From: an uncultured Roseiflexus sp.
GTDB lineage: Bacteria; Chloroflexota; Chloroflexia; Chloroflexales; Roseiflexaceae
NCBI GenBank assembly: GCA_937935075.1
Contig: CALGYB010000134.1
Location: 1-52,286, forward strand
Length of the DNA stretch: 52,286 nt
Reading direction: 5' to 3'
Shown: positions 26,543 to 33,315 of the stretch, one piece after another
Layout of the letters: the number at the start of each line of letters is the position of its first letter
Numbering within the stretch: position 1 is the first letter of the stretch
Notes under the pieces: generated by a model
What the model was told of the DNA's origin: nothing
What the model saw: only the letters and a program-made list of their open reading frames with translations
The model's database searches: none
Translations under genes and position numbers: made by a program

Positions 26543-28063
26543 TCACCTTTCACGACGATACACAATCGAGAAACGATCTTCGTACTCAACAATCCAGCCG
26601 GGATCATCGGCAAGCGCAGCAACCAGCGGCGCCTGCCGTGATCGACTGAGCAACGTCCGTTCAATACCGTAGCGTTCCATCAATGTTGCATAATTGCGCG
26701 CCTCGCCGATGGCAAGGTAATCTTCCCACAGGGTGAGCGGGTAGAGTTCGACGCGCGTATCAACAAACACCTCTGGTTCGGGAAGCGTCCAGATCAGGTA
26801 CGAGCCATACGCCATGTCGTTGAACAGCCGCCCGCCAGGGTGATCGCGCAGGTATGCCGCAGCGCCGACCGGCGTGTCGGCGCTGTAGAGCAGCGGTGCG
26901 CCGGGAACATCAGCGAACAGCGCCCGGTACGGCGCCGGCAGAGCAAGCAACGGCTTGAACGGCGGTTGCAGCGCCGCCACCCCAACGACCAGCGTGAGCG
27001 CAAGAACACCCGCAAACGGATCACCGCGCTGCGGAGTTGGACGCGCCGCAGGACGCGCCATGCACTGCGCCAGCATCGGCATCGCCAGCATGCCGAACCA
27101 GACCACATGTCGCATCCCGCTCCACGCCAGCCAGAGGAAAGCGCACAGCAGCAGGGTGTCGGTCAGATGCAGGCGGCGGCGACCAAGCGCCAGCGCTGCT
27201 ATCAGCAGCAGTGTCGCCAGAAAGAATGCCTGCCCCGCCAGGCTCCGCACCGTAGGCGGCTGCCACTCATTTACCAATCCCTGAATTGACGGATCGGTCA
27301 GTAATTTCAGCACATACCCGAAAATATCCGCGCCGATCGGGTTCACCACCGTTGTTGCCAGAGTCGCACCTGCTGTCGCCGCCAGCGCCGCCAGCCGTCG
27401 CAGGGTAGGTGCATCCGGTTGGCGTAACAGTATCCGTACTCCTTCGCCGACGCAAGAGAGTGCGAGCAACGCCAGACCGAGCACAAACGACCCGTGAGCA
27501 TTGACCCAAACAATCATCAGCGGTGGAAGCGCCAGGAGCGCGCGCCATCCGACCTGCCGCGCCGTGTAGGCGCCGAGGATGGTGACATACGCCATAAACG
27601 GCGCCCATGCCCAGTTCTGTGGTCGCGTCGTCAGATTGTTGATCGTCATTACTCCGGCAAGAAAGACTGCCAGACCTGCCAGGCGCCAGGAGCCACTGCG
27701 CCGACGGGCATCGAGCAATACCAGTGCAAATGCGAGCGTGCCCAGGAAGTTGCGCGCCAGTACCGGACCCTGCAAACCGGCGAGCAGGTAGGTTTGATAG
27801 AACAGCCAGTCGCCGAGCCATGCAGCGTAGACGAAGGGTTGATCGCGCGGAACCGTCCAGGCGAACATATTCGTGCGCGGCACGCCAGACTCAGCGACAA
27901 TCCGCCCGATCCGCAGATGCCACCAGAAATCGTGCGGGTCGGTAGGGGCGAGTGCAATGAGCGCCGCGACGAGCGCCAGCGGCATCAAGGCGTACAGGTG
28001 AGCAAGTGAGGGCAGGATCACTCTGCCGGTCGGTCGAGGAACTGCGTCATCAGTCGTATTCAT
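26543..28063 (-). CDS. Polytopic membrane protein B, GT-C-like (tandem paralogue)
   Basis: 506 residues, about 11-12 helices. The first loop has PTDPHDFWWHLRIGRIVAES (Asp45), then FAWT and VYAAWLGDW. The C-terminal domain has EVFVDTRVELYPLTLWEDY. It matches protein A in length and in these motifs, so the two arose by tandem duplication. They are separated by 10 bases and are co-transcribed, B first. Divergently placed is a DPM1-like enzyme that would make polyprenyl-phosphate sugars, which would suit a GT-C role. The ATG at 28063 is preferred; longer frames cross the promoter repeats. Confidence 0.8.
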   Translation of the reverse strand: MNTTDDAVPRPTGRVILPSLAHLYALMPLALVAALIALAPTDPHDFWWHLRIGRIVAESGVPRTNMFAWTVPRDQPFVYAAWLGDWLFYQTYLLAGLQGPVLARNFLGTLAFALVLLDARRRSGSWRLAGLAVFLAGVMTINNLTTRPQNWAWAPFMAYVTILGAYTARQVGWRALLALPPLMIVWVNAHGSFVLGLALLALSCVGEGVRILLRQPDAPTLRRLAALAATAGATLATTVVNPIGADIFGYVLKLLTDPSIQGLVNEWQPPTVRSLAGQAFFLATLLLIAALALGRRRLHLTDTLLLCAFLWLAWSGMRHVVWFGMLAMPMLAQCMARPAARPTPQRGDPFAGVLALTLVVGVAALQPPFKPLLALPAPYRALFADVPGAPLLYSADTPVGAAAYLRDHPGGRLFNDMAYGSYLIWTLPEPEVFVDTRVELYPLTLWEDYLAIGEARNYATLMERYGIERTLLSRSRQAPLVAALADDPGWIVEYEDRFSIVYRRER

Positions 28064-28110
28064 TGCTATTTTGCTACACTCTTGCGCCGCGATTGTGATC
28101 GTAGCGCGCA

Positions 28111-28144
28111 TAGTATGCTGAGTATAATAGTATGCTGAGTATAA
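28111..28144. promoter_or_regulatory. 17-bp perfect tandem duplication carrying TATAAT
   Basis: TAGTATGCTGAGTATAA occurs twice head to tail, so two TATAAT boxes lie at 28123-28128 and 28140-28145 on the plus strand, 64-86 bases before the DPM1-like gene. No good -35 is seen. Both may be active -10 elements, or the unit may be an operator. The divergent gene for protein B starts 48 bases to the left. Confidence 0.5.
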
Positions 28145-28208
28145 TAGACTGGCGTCGGCAGAGCAACTGCGCTGGCTCTGGTTCGCTGTGCATCGACAAG
28201 GAGACGCC

Positions 28209-28964
28209 ATGACATTGCTGCAACCAACGACACGACGACAGAGAACCTCAGATGTCGTGCTCGCTGATTGTACGGTGGTTATTCCCACCTACAACGAGCG
28301 CGAGAACATTGCCGAACTCATCCAGCGCATTCTGGAGGGGTCACGCTTTCGGGTGCTGGTCGTTGACGACAACTCGCCCGACGGCACTGCGGCAGTTGTT
28401 GCCGAACTGGCTGCCGACGAACCGCGTGTCGGATTGTTGCTCCGCCCGGAGAAGCGTGGGTTGGGCAGCGCCTACGTTGCAGGGTTCCGCCGCGCGCTTG
28501 ACGAAGGCGCCGCGTTCATCTGCGAGATGGACGCCGACTTTTCCCACGATCCCTCGTATCTGCCGCAGTTGCTGGCGGCTGCCGAAACGCGCTACGACCT
28601 GGCGCTCGGTTCACGCTACGTTCCAGGCGGCGGCACGACCGACTGGGGGATCATTCGGCAACTGATCAGTCGCGGCGGCAACCTGTACGCCCGTGCCATT
28701 TTGGGGTTGCCGGTCATGGATGCCACCGGCGGCTTTCGTTGCTACCGGCGGCGCGTTCTGGAAACCATCAACCTGGACGACATCCAATCGAATGGCTATG
28801 CCTTCCAGATCGAACTAGTATACCGAACCCTGCGCGCCGGTTTTCGCATTGGCGAGCTGCCGATCATCTTTCCAGACCGGCGGGTTGGGCGTTCGAAGAT
28901 GTCGAAGCGTATTGTGCTCGAGGCGCTGATCAATGTCTGGCGTCTCCGGTTTCGCAAGTTGTGA
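28209..28964 (+). CDS. DPM1-like polyprenyl-phosphate glycosyltransferase (GT2)
   Basis: 251 residues, soluble, GT-A fold. Motifs run VVIPTYNERENIAELI (about 22-37), VVDDNSPDGT (about 54-63), GLGSAYVAGF, then the metal-binding CEMDADFSHDP (about 101-111) and GGFRCYRRRVL. These are the dolichol-phosphate mannose synthase signatures. It would transfer mannose or glucose from a nucleotide sugar to a polyprenyl phosphate on the inner membrane face. The C-terminal membrane anchor of some homologues is absent. The ATG at 28209 follows AAGGAGACG. It is divergent from the two GT-C-like genes that could use its product. Confidence 0.9.
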   Translation: MTLLQPTTRRQRTSDVVLADCTVVIPTYNERENIAELIQRILEGSRFRVLVVDDNSPDGTAAVVAELAADEPRVGLLLRPEKRGLGSAYVAGFRRALDEGAAFICEMDADFSHDPSYLPQLLAAAETRYDLALGSRYVPGGGTTDWGIIRQLISRGGNLYARAILGLPVMDATGGFRCYRRRVLETINLDDIQSNGYAFQIELVYRTLRAGFRIGELPIIFPDRRVGRSKMSKRIVLEALINVWRLRFRKL

Positions 28965-29068
28965 GTGTCATACCAGGGCGGCTTTCAGTCAGACGAGGTG
29001 GTCGCGTGTTCGTTGTGCCAGGCGCACCGGTCAACGCGCACCGGCAGGCGTGTCGTGGATCGCAGTCC

Positions 29069-29142
29069 GCCCGGCGGCTGAAGCCGCAGGCTACGGTTGC
29101 CAAGCCCGCCGGCGCGGGCTTCACCGGGCGATGCCGGATTCT
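29069..29142. repeat. REP-like element, copy 1
   Basis: CCGGCGGCTGAAGCCGCAGG, CTACGGTTGC, then CGCCGGCGCGGGCTTCACCG and GCCGGATTCTT. Copies lie at 42242-42309 and, inverted, at 52172-52240. It contains two internal dyads (GGCTGAAGCC and GCCCGCCGGCGCGGGC). It occupies the gap 28965-29316, which has no gene. Confidence 0.8.
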
Positions 29143-29200
29143 TTGCTCAAACACTTGGCCAAATGACCGCGTATTAGTATCAGATGCGCGGCGCAGGCGC

Positions 29201-29223
29201 CGGGCTGAGCCTGTCGCAGCCCG
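29201..29223. repeat. Hairpin with GAGCCTGTCGC loop
   Basis: CGGGCT pairs with AGCCCG around GAGCCTGTCGC, nearly the same loop as 5413-5423 and the complement of that at 42388-42412. Confidence 0.55.
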
Positions 29224-29267
29224 ACGACGTCTCAGACTCCACAAACTGTGAATGCCCGATGTGCGAG

Positions 29268-29276
29268 TGGTATAAT
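29268..29276 (+). promoter_or_regulatory. Extended -10 promoter of the DegS-like kinase
   Basis: TGGTATAAT at 29268-29276 is a consensus extended -10, 40 bases before the ATG at 29317. No clear -35 is present, as is common with extended -10 promoters. The SD GGAGG is at 29301-29305. Confidence 0.55.
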
Positions 29277-29316
29277 ATCCAACAATTGAAGATAGACTCG
29301 GGAGGCCGCTATACCG

Positions 29317-30390
29317 ATGACTGACGCCCCTCCGTCTCTCAAAGAACTCTACGACAAAGCGAATGCCGACCTGGAAAAAGCGCGCCGCGAACTGACCGAG
29401 ATCGAAGCGCTCCTGCGCCAGACATCGAACGAAGTCGAAAAATTGCAGCAGCGCGAGTTGACGGTCTCGAACCGTCTTCGTGATCTGGACGTCAATATTG
29501 ATCGCTACAGCAAAGCCGACATTAAGAATTTTTATGCATCTGCGCAGGAAGTGCAGATGCGCCTTCTGACCATGCGGAGCCAGCTCGAACAACTCCAGTA
29601 CCGTCAGCAGGCGACCAAGCAACGTCAGAGTCTGTTATTCGAACTGATTACCTCCCTGGAGCCATTCCTTGGCGCTGCCACACCCGGCGGCAATGCGACG
29701 GGAATGGTGGGCAGCGACCAATTGATCGCCGACATCATCCAGGCGCAAGAAAAGGAGCGTCTGCGTATCTCATTGCAGATGCACGATGGCCCTGCGCAGT
29801 CGATGAGCAACCTGGTGCTGCGTGCCGAAATCTGTCAGCGGCTGCTCGACCGTGACCCCGAAATGGCGCGCGCCGAACTGAGCGCACTCAAAAATGCCAT
29901 TAACACCACGCTCCAGGACACGCGCCGTTTCATCTTCGACCTGCGACCGATGATCCTCGATGACCTTGGTCTGGCGCCGACCCTGCGCCGGTATGTGCAG
30001 CAGGTCAGCGAGAAGAACAAACTCGAGATCAACCTGATGGTGCAGAACCTGGATATGCGGTTGCCTTCGCACTACGAAGTCGCCATCTTCCGCTTCATCC
30101 AGGAAGCGCTCAACAATGTCATCAAGCACGCAAACGCTTCCCAGGCGCGGGTGCTGGTTGGCGTCCGCGACGATGTTGGCGGAGTGCGCGTGATCCATGT
30201 ATCGGTTGAAGATGACGGTAGCGGGTTTTCTGTGAGCGAGGTGCTGTCCGACGAGAGTGGACGGCGCAACATGGGCATCGCCACCCTGCGCCAGCAGGTC
30301 GAAACGCTCCTCCGTGGCGAATTCGGCATCGAAAGCGCTATTGGGCGCGGCACGCGCGTTGAGGCGTTGATTCCGCTGCCTGTGGGGTAG
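29317..30390 (+). CDS. Soluble DegS-like sensor histidine kinase
   Basis: 357 residues, no membrane segment. Residues 8-110 form a long coiled coil of Glu, Leu, Gln and Arg. The HisKA_3 helix follows with His156 in LRISLQMHDGPAQSMSN, then an HATPase domain (FIQEALNNVIKHANAS, VEDDGSGF, MGIATLRQQ). The coiled coil before an MHDGPAQ motif is the DegS plan, a cytosolic kinase that senses through its N-terminal region. No response regulator is adjacent, so it is an orphan kinase; the NarL-type regulator at 3224-3886 has its own kinase. Confidence 0.9.
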   Translation: MTDAPPSLKELYDKANADLEKARRELTEIEALLRQTSNEVEKLQQRELTVSNRLRDLDVNIDRYSKADIKNFYASAQEVQMRLLTMRSQLEQLQYRQQATKQRQSLLFELITSLEPFLGAATPGGNATGMVGSDQLIADIIQAQEKERLRISLQMHDGPAQSMSNLVLRAEICQRLLDRDPEMARAELSALKNAINTTLQDTRRFIFDLRPMILDDLGLAPTLRRYVQQVSEKNKLEINLMVQNLDMRLPSHYEVAIFRFIQEALNNVIKHANASQARVLVGVRDDVGGVRVIHVSVEDDGSGFSVSEVLSDESGRRNMGIATLRQQVETLLRGEFGIESAIGRGTRVEALIPLPVG

Positions 30391-30463
30391 GGTATGGGTT
30401 AGGGGTTAATTCTCATTGCACTCCTTGAACCCCTAACTCCTAATCCCTAACCCCTAACCCCTA
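30389..30463. repeat. CCCCTAA heptamer repeats, telomere-like
   Basis: The left arm GGGTATGGGTTAGGGGTTAA lies just after the kinase stop. After 17 bases the complementary strand motif CCCCTAA or its one-base variants occurs five times (30430-30463). The arms can fold on each other. It may act as a terminator or be an expanding repeat. A weak hairpin (ACGG-AGTA-CCGT) with eight T follows at 30517-30538. Confidence 0.65.
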
Positions 30464-30552
30464 TCATCCTCCACCGTCCTGCCCAAAAGTCCTACCAGTT
30501 CAGTAAGAAAGTATTCACGGAGTACCGTCTTTTTTTTGGGACTGATTGCCTA

Positions 30553-30581
30553 TTGAGAACCAGAGATTGAACACCTATACT
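30553..30581 (+). promoter_or_regulatory. Promoter of the Flp pilin gene
   Basis: TTGAGA (30553-30558) and TATACT (30576-30581) with a 17-base spacer: a strong sigma-70-type promoter, about 49 bases before the pilin ATG. Confidence 0.7.
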
Positions 30582-30629
30582 GTAACCGTGGTTCATTTAG
30601 TTCTACCCAATTTCTAAGGAGGTCTCGCA

Positions 30630-30788
30630 ATGGTTCGCAGCTTTTTCGCCAAGGAAGAAGGCCAGGGTCTGGTTGAGTACGCGCTGATCCTCGTGCTGAT
30701 TGCCATCGTCGTCATCGGCATCCTCACCCTGCTCGGCAACCGCGTCAGCACGGTCTTCAGCCAGATCAACAGTGGTCTGTCCCGCTAA
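30630..30788 (+). CDS. Flp/Fap-type pilin, 52 residues
   Basis: A very small gene. It reads MVRSFFAKEEGQG then LVEYALILVLIAIVV and ends in SGLSR. This is the class IVb Flp pilin plan: a short charged leader, a Gly cleavage site, Glu at +5 and Tyr at +6 after cleavage, then one hydrophobic helix. The SD AAGGAGG sits 7 bases before the ATG. Flp pilins are matured by a TadV-type peptidase and assembled by a Tad secretion system into thin adhesive pili. No tad genes are in the window, so assembly proteins must be elsewhere. Its own promoter and terminator make it a single-gene unit, probably strongly expressed. Confidence 0.9.
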   Translation: MVRSFFAKEEGQGLVEYALILVLIAIVVIGILTLLGNRVSTVFSQINSGLSR

Positions 30789-30811
30789 GTCGCGGTTCGT
30801 TCACGTCGGAG

Positions 30812-30851
30812 CATCGCCCCTCCGGGTTATCCAGGGGGGCGATGATTTTTT
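30812..30851 (+). terminator. Rho-independent terminator after the Flp pilin
   Basis: CATCGCCCC (30812-30820) pairs with GGGGCGATG (30836-30844), followed by A and six T. It lies 24 bases after the pilin stop. Confidence 0.85.
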
Positions 30852-30853
30852 AA

Positions 30854-31549
30854 TCACCCAGCAAGGATTGCCGCGAGCGCAGCCTTGGTGTCGGCGAGGC
30901 TGGGGAGCGCTGCATCGGGTGCGTGGGCGCGCAGTTCTTCAACACTAAACGGACCGGTCGCAACCGCCACAGCCCGCGCGTTGGCAGCGCGCGCACAGGC
31001 AATATCGTTCGGCGTATCCCCAATCACCACAATATCAGCGTTCGCAAAGGCGCGCCGGTAGCGCTGAGCGGCGCGTGCGGCTGCAATCGGCGCCAGGTCG
31101 ATCCGGCGTGGGCTGTCGCTGCCATAGGCGCCGCTGTCGAAATCGAAGAACTCCGCCAGTCCCATCAGATCGAGTTTGAGCCGGGCAATCGGCGCAAGGT
31201 TGCCCGTGAGCAGCGATTGGACCACTCCCCTGGCGCGCACATGCTGCAGAACGTCGATCACCCCATCGAGCACCCGCCCGCGGGTACGAAACGCCTCCGC
31301 CCACTCGCTGAGGATGTCGAGGTACGTTGCAGTAAACACGTCCAGTTGACCGAGGAGTTCCGCTGCCGGACGGTCGGGAAATGTTTCGAGAATAATCTGT
31401 TGATCGGTTTTACCGGCGTAGGCGCGCCGCTCATTGTCGGAAGGGCGACCATAGACGCGTGTCATCGCGGCGCGCATTGCTTCACCGGCGACGCCGCCGC
31501 TGTACAGCAGCGTGCCGTCGATGTCCCACAGGATCAATTTGTGCATCAT
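30854..31549 (-). CDS. HAD-superfamily hydrolase (PGP-like)
   Basis: 231 residues. Motif I is LWDIDGTLLYSGG (residues 7-19), the cap domain spans about 20-90, motif II is LLTGN near 117, and motif IV is VVIGDTPNDIACARAANARA near 177-196. It is a Mg-dependent phosphatase of the phosphoglycolate phosphatase type; the substrate is open. The start forms TAATG with the stop of the upstream membrane protein gene, so the two are coupled. It converges with the Flp pilin terminator. Confidence 0.9.
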   Translation of the reverse strand: MMHKLILWDIDGTLLYSGGVAGEAMRAAMTRVYGRPSDNERRAYAGKTDQQIILETFPDRPAAELLGQLDVFTATYLDILSEWAEAFRTRGRVLDGVIDVLQHVRARGVVQSLLTGNLAPIARLKLDLMGLAEFFDFDSGAYGSDSPRRIDLAPIAAARAAQRYRRAFANADIVVIGDTPNDIACARAANARAVAVATGPFSVEELRAHAPDAALPSLADTKAALAAILAG

Positions 31550-32331
31550 TACGGTTGTTGTGATGGCTGATAACGTGGCGCCGGCGGCGCAGGCGGGATC
31601 GGATCAAGTCCCAGGAGCGGCGCGAGTGGACCGACGAGGCGATCCACGAGCCATCCCAGACGCTCGAACTGCGGACCAAGTTCTGTATCCTTGAGCGGAA
31701 TCTCCACCGGCACGTTGAGACGCACCGGAATGGTGACATCATCGAGCGGAATGTCCATCTTGAGCGCGATGCGCAGCGGTGTGCCTTCGGGAAGTGTCAG
31801 GCGGATATTATTGGCGCGCAGCCGGTTGCCGTTGCCGAGGTCGATGTCGGCACCGTTCAATTGCAACGGCACCGGTTCCACCAGCGTGACCGTCGTTTGC
31901 TGGTCGACCGGAACGATCACACCGGCGTCTTTGAGCGGCAGTGGTTGATCAAGCGGGATGGTCGTGCGAATCGTAGCGCCTTGCAAACCCGCGACGATGC
32001 TCCGCAGCTCGGCGACATTATCGGCGGCAAATCCCTGACCGAGCACGGCGGTTGCTGCGATCTGCTGCCGCCACTGGATCAGAAACCCGACCAGCAACAG
32101 CACCACCGTCAGGAGGACAATGTTCATGATGAACGACGTCACAATCAACGCCTTCCAGAACGACGTCAGGTGCGATCCGCGCTGAATTCGCCCGCTACCC
32201 GTCTGCACCTGCGTTTGATTGCGCGATCGACCGAACAACAACGTCGGACGCTGGCGCGGCGCCAGCGATGTAGACGAGGTATTCGTCGATGGACGTTCAG
32301 ATGCGGTGCGGTGGGTCTGCGTATCAGCCAT
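31549..32331 (-). CDS. Single-pass membrane protein, unknown
   Basis: 260 residues. A Ser/Thr/Arg-rich cytoplasmic stretch (1-55), one membrane helix (about 60-85, IMNIVLLTVVLLLVGFLI), then a long outer domain with repeated patterns of Pro, Leu and Asp (IPLDQPLPLKDAG, VPVEIPLKDTE) and a Pro-rich end. No family recognised; the repeated PLxLxD pattern suggests stacked short strands. The start at 32331 follows GGAGGC; the longer frame to 32520 reads antisense through the kinase gene. It is coupled to the HAD gene. Confidence 0.65.
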   Translation of the reverse strand: MADTQTHRTASERPSTNTSSTSLAPRQRPTLLFGRSRNQTQVQTGSGRIQRGSHLTSFWKALIVTSFIMNIVLLTVVLLLVGFLIQWRQQIAATAVLGQGFAADNVAELRSIVAGLQGATIRTTIPLDQPLPLKDAGVIVPVDQQTTVTLVEPVPLQLNGADIDLGNGNRLRANNIRLTLPEGTPLRIALKMDIPLDDVTIPVRLNVPVEIPLKDTELGPQFERLGWLVDRLVGPLAPLLGLDPIPPAPPAPRYQPSQQP

Positions 32332-32388
32332 CTGGAAGCCTCCTTTGTGTGCAAGATTGGAACGGTGGCGCAAACGCATACTTTCGTC

Positions 32389-32399
32389 AGTATATACCA
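32389..32399 (-). promoter_or_regulatory. Extended -10 for the membrane protein-HAD pair
   Basis: On the minus strand the gap between the kinase stop and the membrane protein start reads TGGTATATACT, an extended -10. This suggests the two downstream genes are not solely dependent on the STAS/kinase transcript. Confidence 0.4.
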
Positions 32400-32425
32400 C
32401 CGTATGTGGTAAAGCAAGACTCCAT

Positions 32426-32887
32426 CTACTTTTTCTTGACCAGTTTCCAGCAGTTGTATCCGCTGCGGGTCCGCCGGTACCGCAGCGAGTCGAGCGCGGT
32501 GCGGGCGATGAACAGGCCATACCCGCTTTCTGGCAGCAGTGCGATGTCGGGTTTGTGATCAGGAGCGTTGTAGGTGGACGGGAGCGGCTCGTAAGGCGCG
32601 CCGTGATCGATCAAGAGCGCTTCGACACGATCAGGAAAAAGACGCAACCGCACCCGCAACGGTCGCTCGGTTGCAGTCATCGGGTAGGCATGCCGTAACC
32701 CGTTTGCCGCCACCTCTGCCAGCGCCGTTGTGAAGAGGTGTCGCCACATTTCGGGGGGCAATCGATCAATGCGCGCAGCGTCGTTCCAGAAGCGGTCGAT
32801 CATGTCATGGAGCGCATCAAGTCCCTCGTCGATCGTCTGTGTGGCGACATATGCTTCAATCAGCAGCGATCTGGGAGTAGCCAGCAC
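32426..32887 (-). CDS. RsbW-like anti-sigma/serine kinase (HATPase_c_2)
   Basis: 153 residues. The GHKL ATP-binding fold is visible: N box ALAEVAANGLRHAYP with Glu58 and Asn62, then LLIDHG (G1) and ESGYGLFIARTALD (G2). Proteins of this type phosphorylate a STAS antagonist on serine and sequester a sigma factor or other target. The 5' end overlaps the STAS gene by 32 bases, so the pair is co-translated. No sigma factor gene is nearby, so the controlled target may be another protein. Confidence 0.88.
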   Translation of the reverse strand: MLATPRSLLIEAYVATQTIDEGLDALHDMIDRFWNDAARIDRLPPEMWRHLFTTALAEVAANGLRHAYPMTATERPLRVRLRLFPDRVEALLIDHGAPYEPLPSTYNAPDHKPDIALLPESGYGLFIARTALDSLRYRRTRSGYNCWKLVKKK

Positions 32888-33209
32888 GCGCCTCCTCGAT
32901 CGTCTCGTAAGGTCGCAAGACCCGCTCCAGCATCGTCAAATTGAGCAATGCGCGCACCTGTTGGTTGGCGCGCGCAATTCGCAAGTCACCACCTGCCTGC
33001 CGCGCAGCCTTCAGCCCGCTGATCAACGCGCCAAGCCCGGAACTATCAATGAAACCAACGCGATCCAGATCGAAGATCAATCGTCGGTGCCCACCGGCAA
33101 TCAGGTCAGCCAGTTGTTGCTTGACCTCCGCCGCTGTCAACAGGTCGAGGCGACCATCCATTTGCACGATGGTGATCCCGTCATCACCAGACTCGCTGTG
33201 GAGTGACAT
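32856..33209 (-). CDS. STAS-domain anti-sigma factor antagonist (RsbV-like)
   Basis: 117 residues, one STAS domain: VQMDGRLDLLTAAEVKQQL, then LIFDLDRVGFIDSSGLGALI with the phosphorylatable Ser56/Ser57. In partner switching, the unphosphorylated form binds the RsbW-like kinase and frees its target. The phosphatase that would reactivate it may be the PP2C at 37876-39051. It lies 107 bases downstream of the cellulose-synthase-like gene on the same strand, with two hairpins in between. Confidence 0.9.
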   Translation of the reverse strand: MSLHSESGDDGITIVQMDGRLDLLTAAEVKQQLADLIAGGHRRLIFDLDRVGFIDSSGLGALISGLKAARQAGGDLRIARANQQVRALLNLTMLERVLRPYETIEEARAGYSQIAAD

Positions 33210-33223
33210 GGTGTGCTCCTGTT

Positions 33224-33283
33224 GGCGGGTGAGAGACCCGCCCGTCCTCCTGTGCTCCGATCGAGGCGGGTCTGCGACCCGCC
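33224..33283. repeat. Two GGCGGGT/ACCCGCC hairpins
   Basis: GGCGGGT-GAGAG-ACCCGCC (33224-33242) and GGCGGGT-CTGCG-ACCCGCC (33265-33283) lie in the gap between the GT2 gene and the STAS gene. Each has a 7-bp stem and a 5-base loop. They may attenuate read-through from the synthase into the STAS/kinase pair or stabilise the 3' end of the synthase mRNA; no T tract follows. Confidence 0.65.
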
Positions 33284-33315
33284 CGTACAGAATAGCGCCG
33301 ATGGATCAGAGATGA

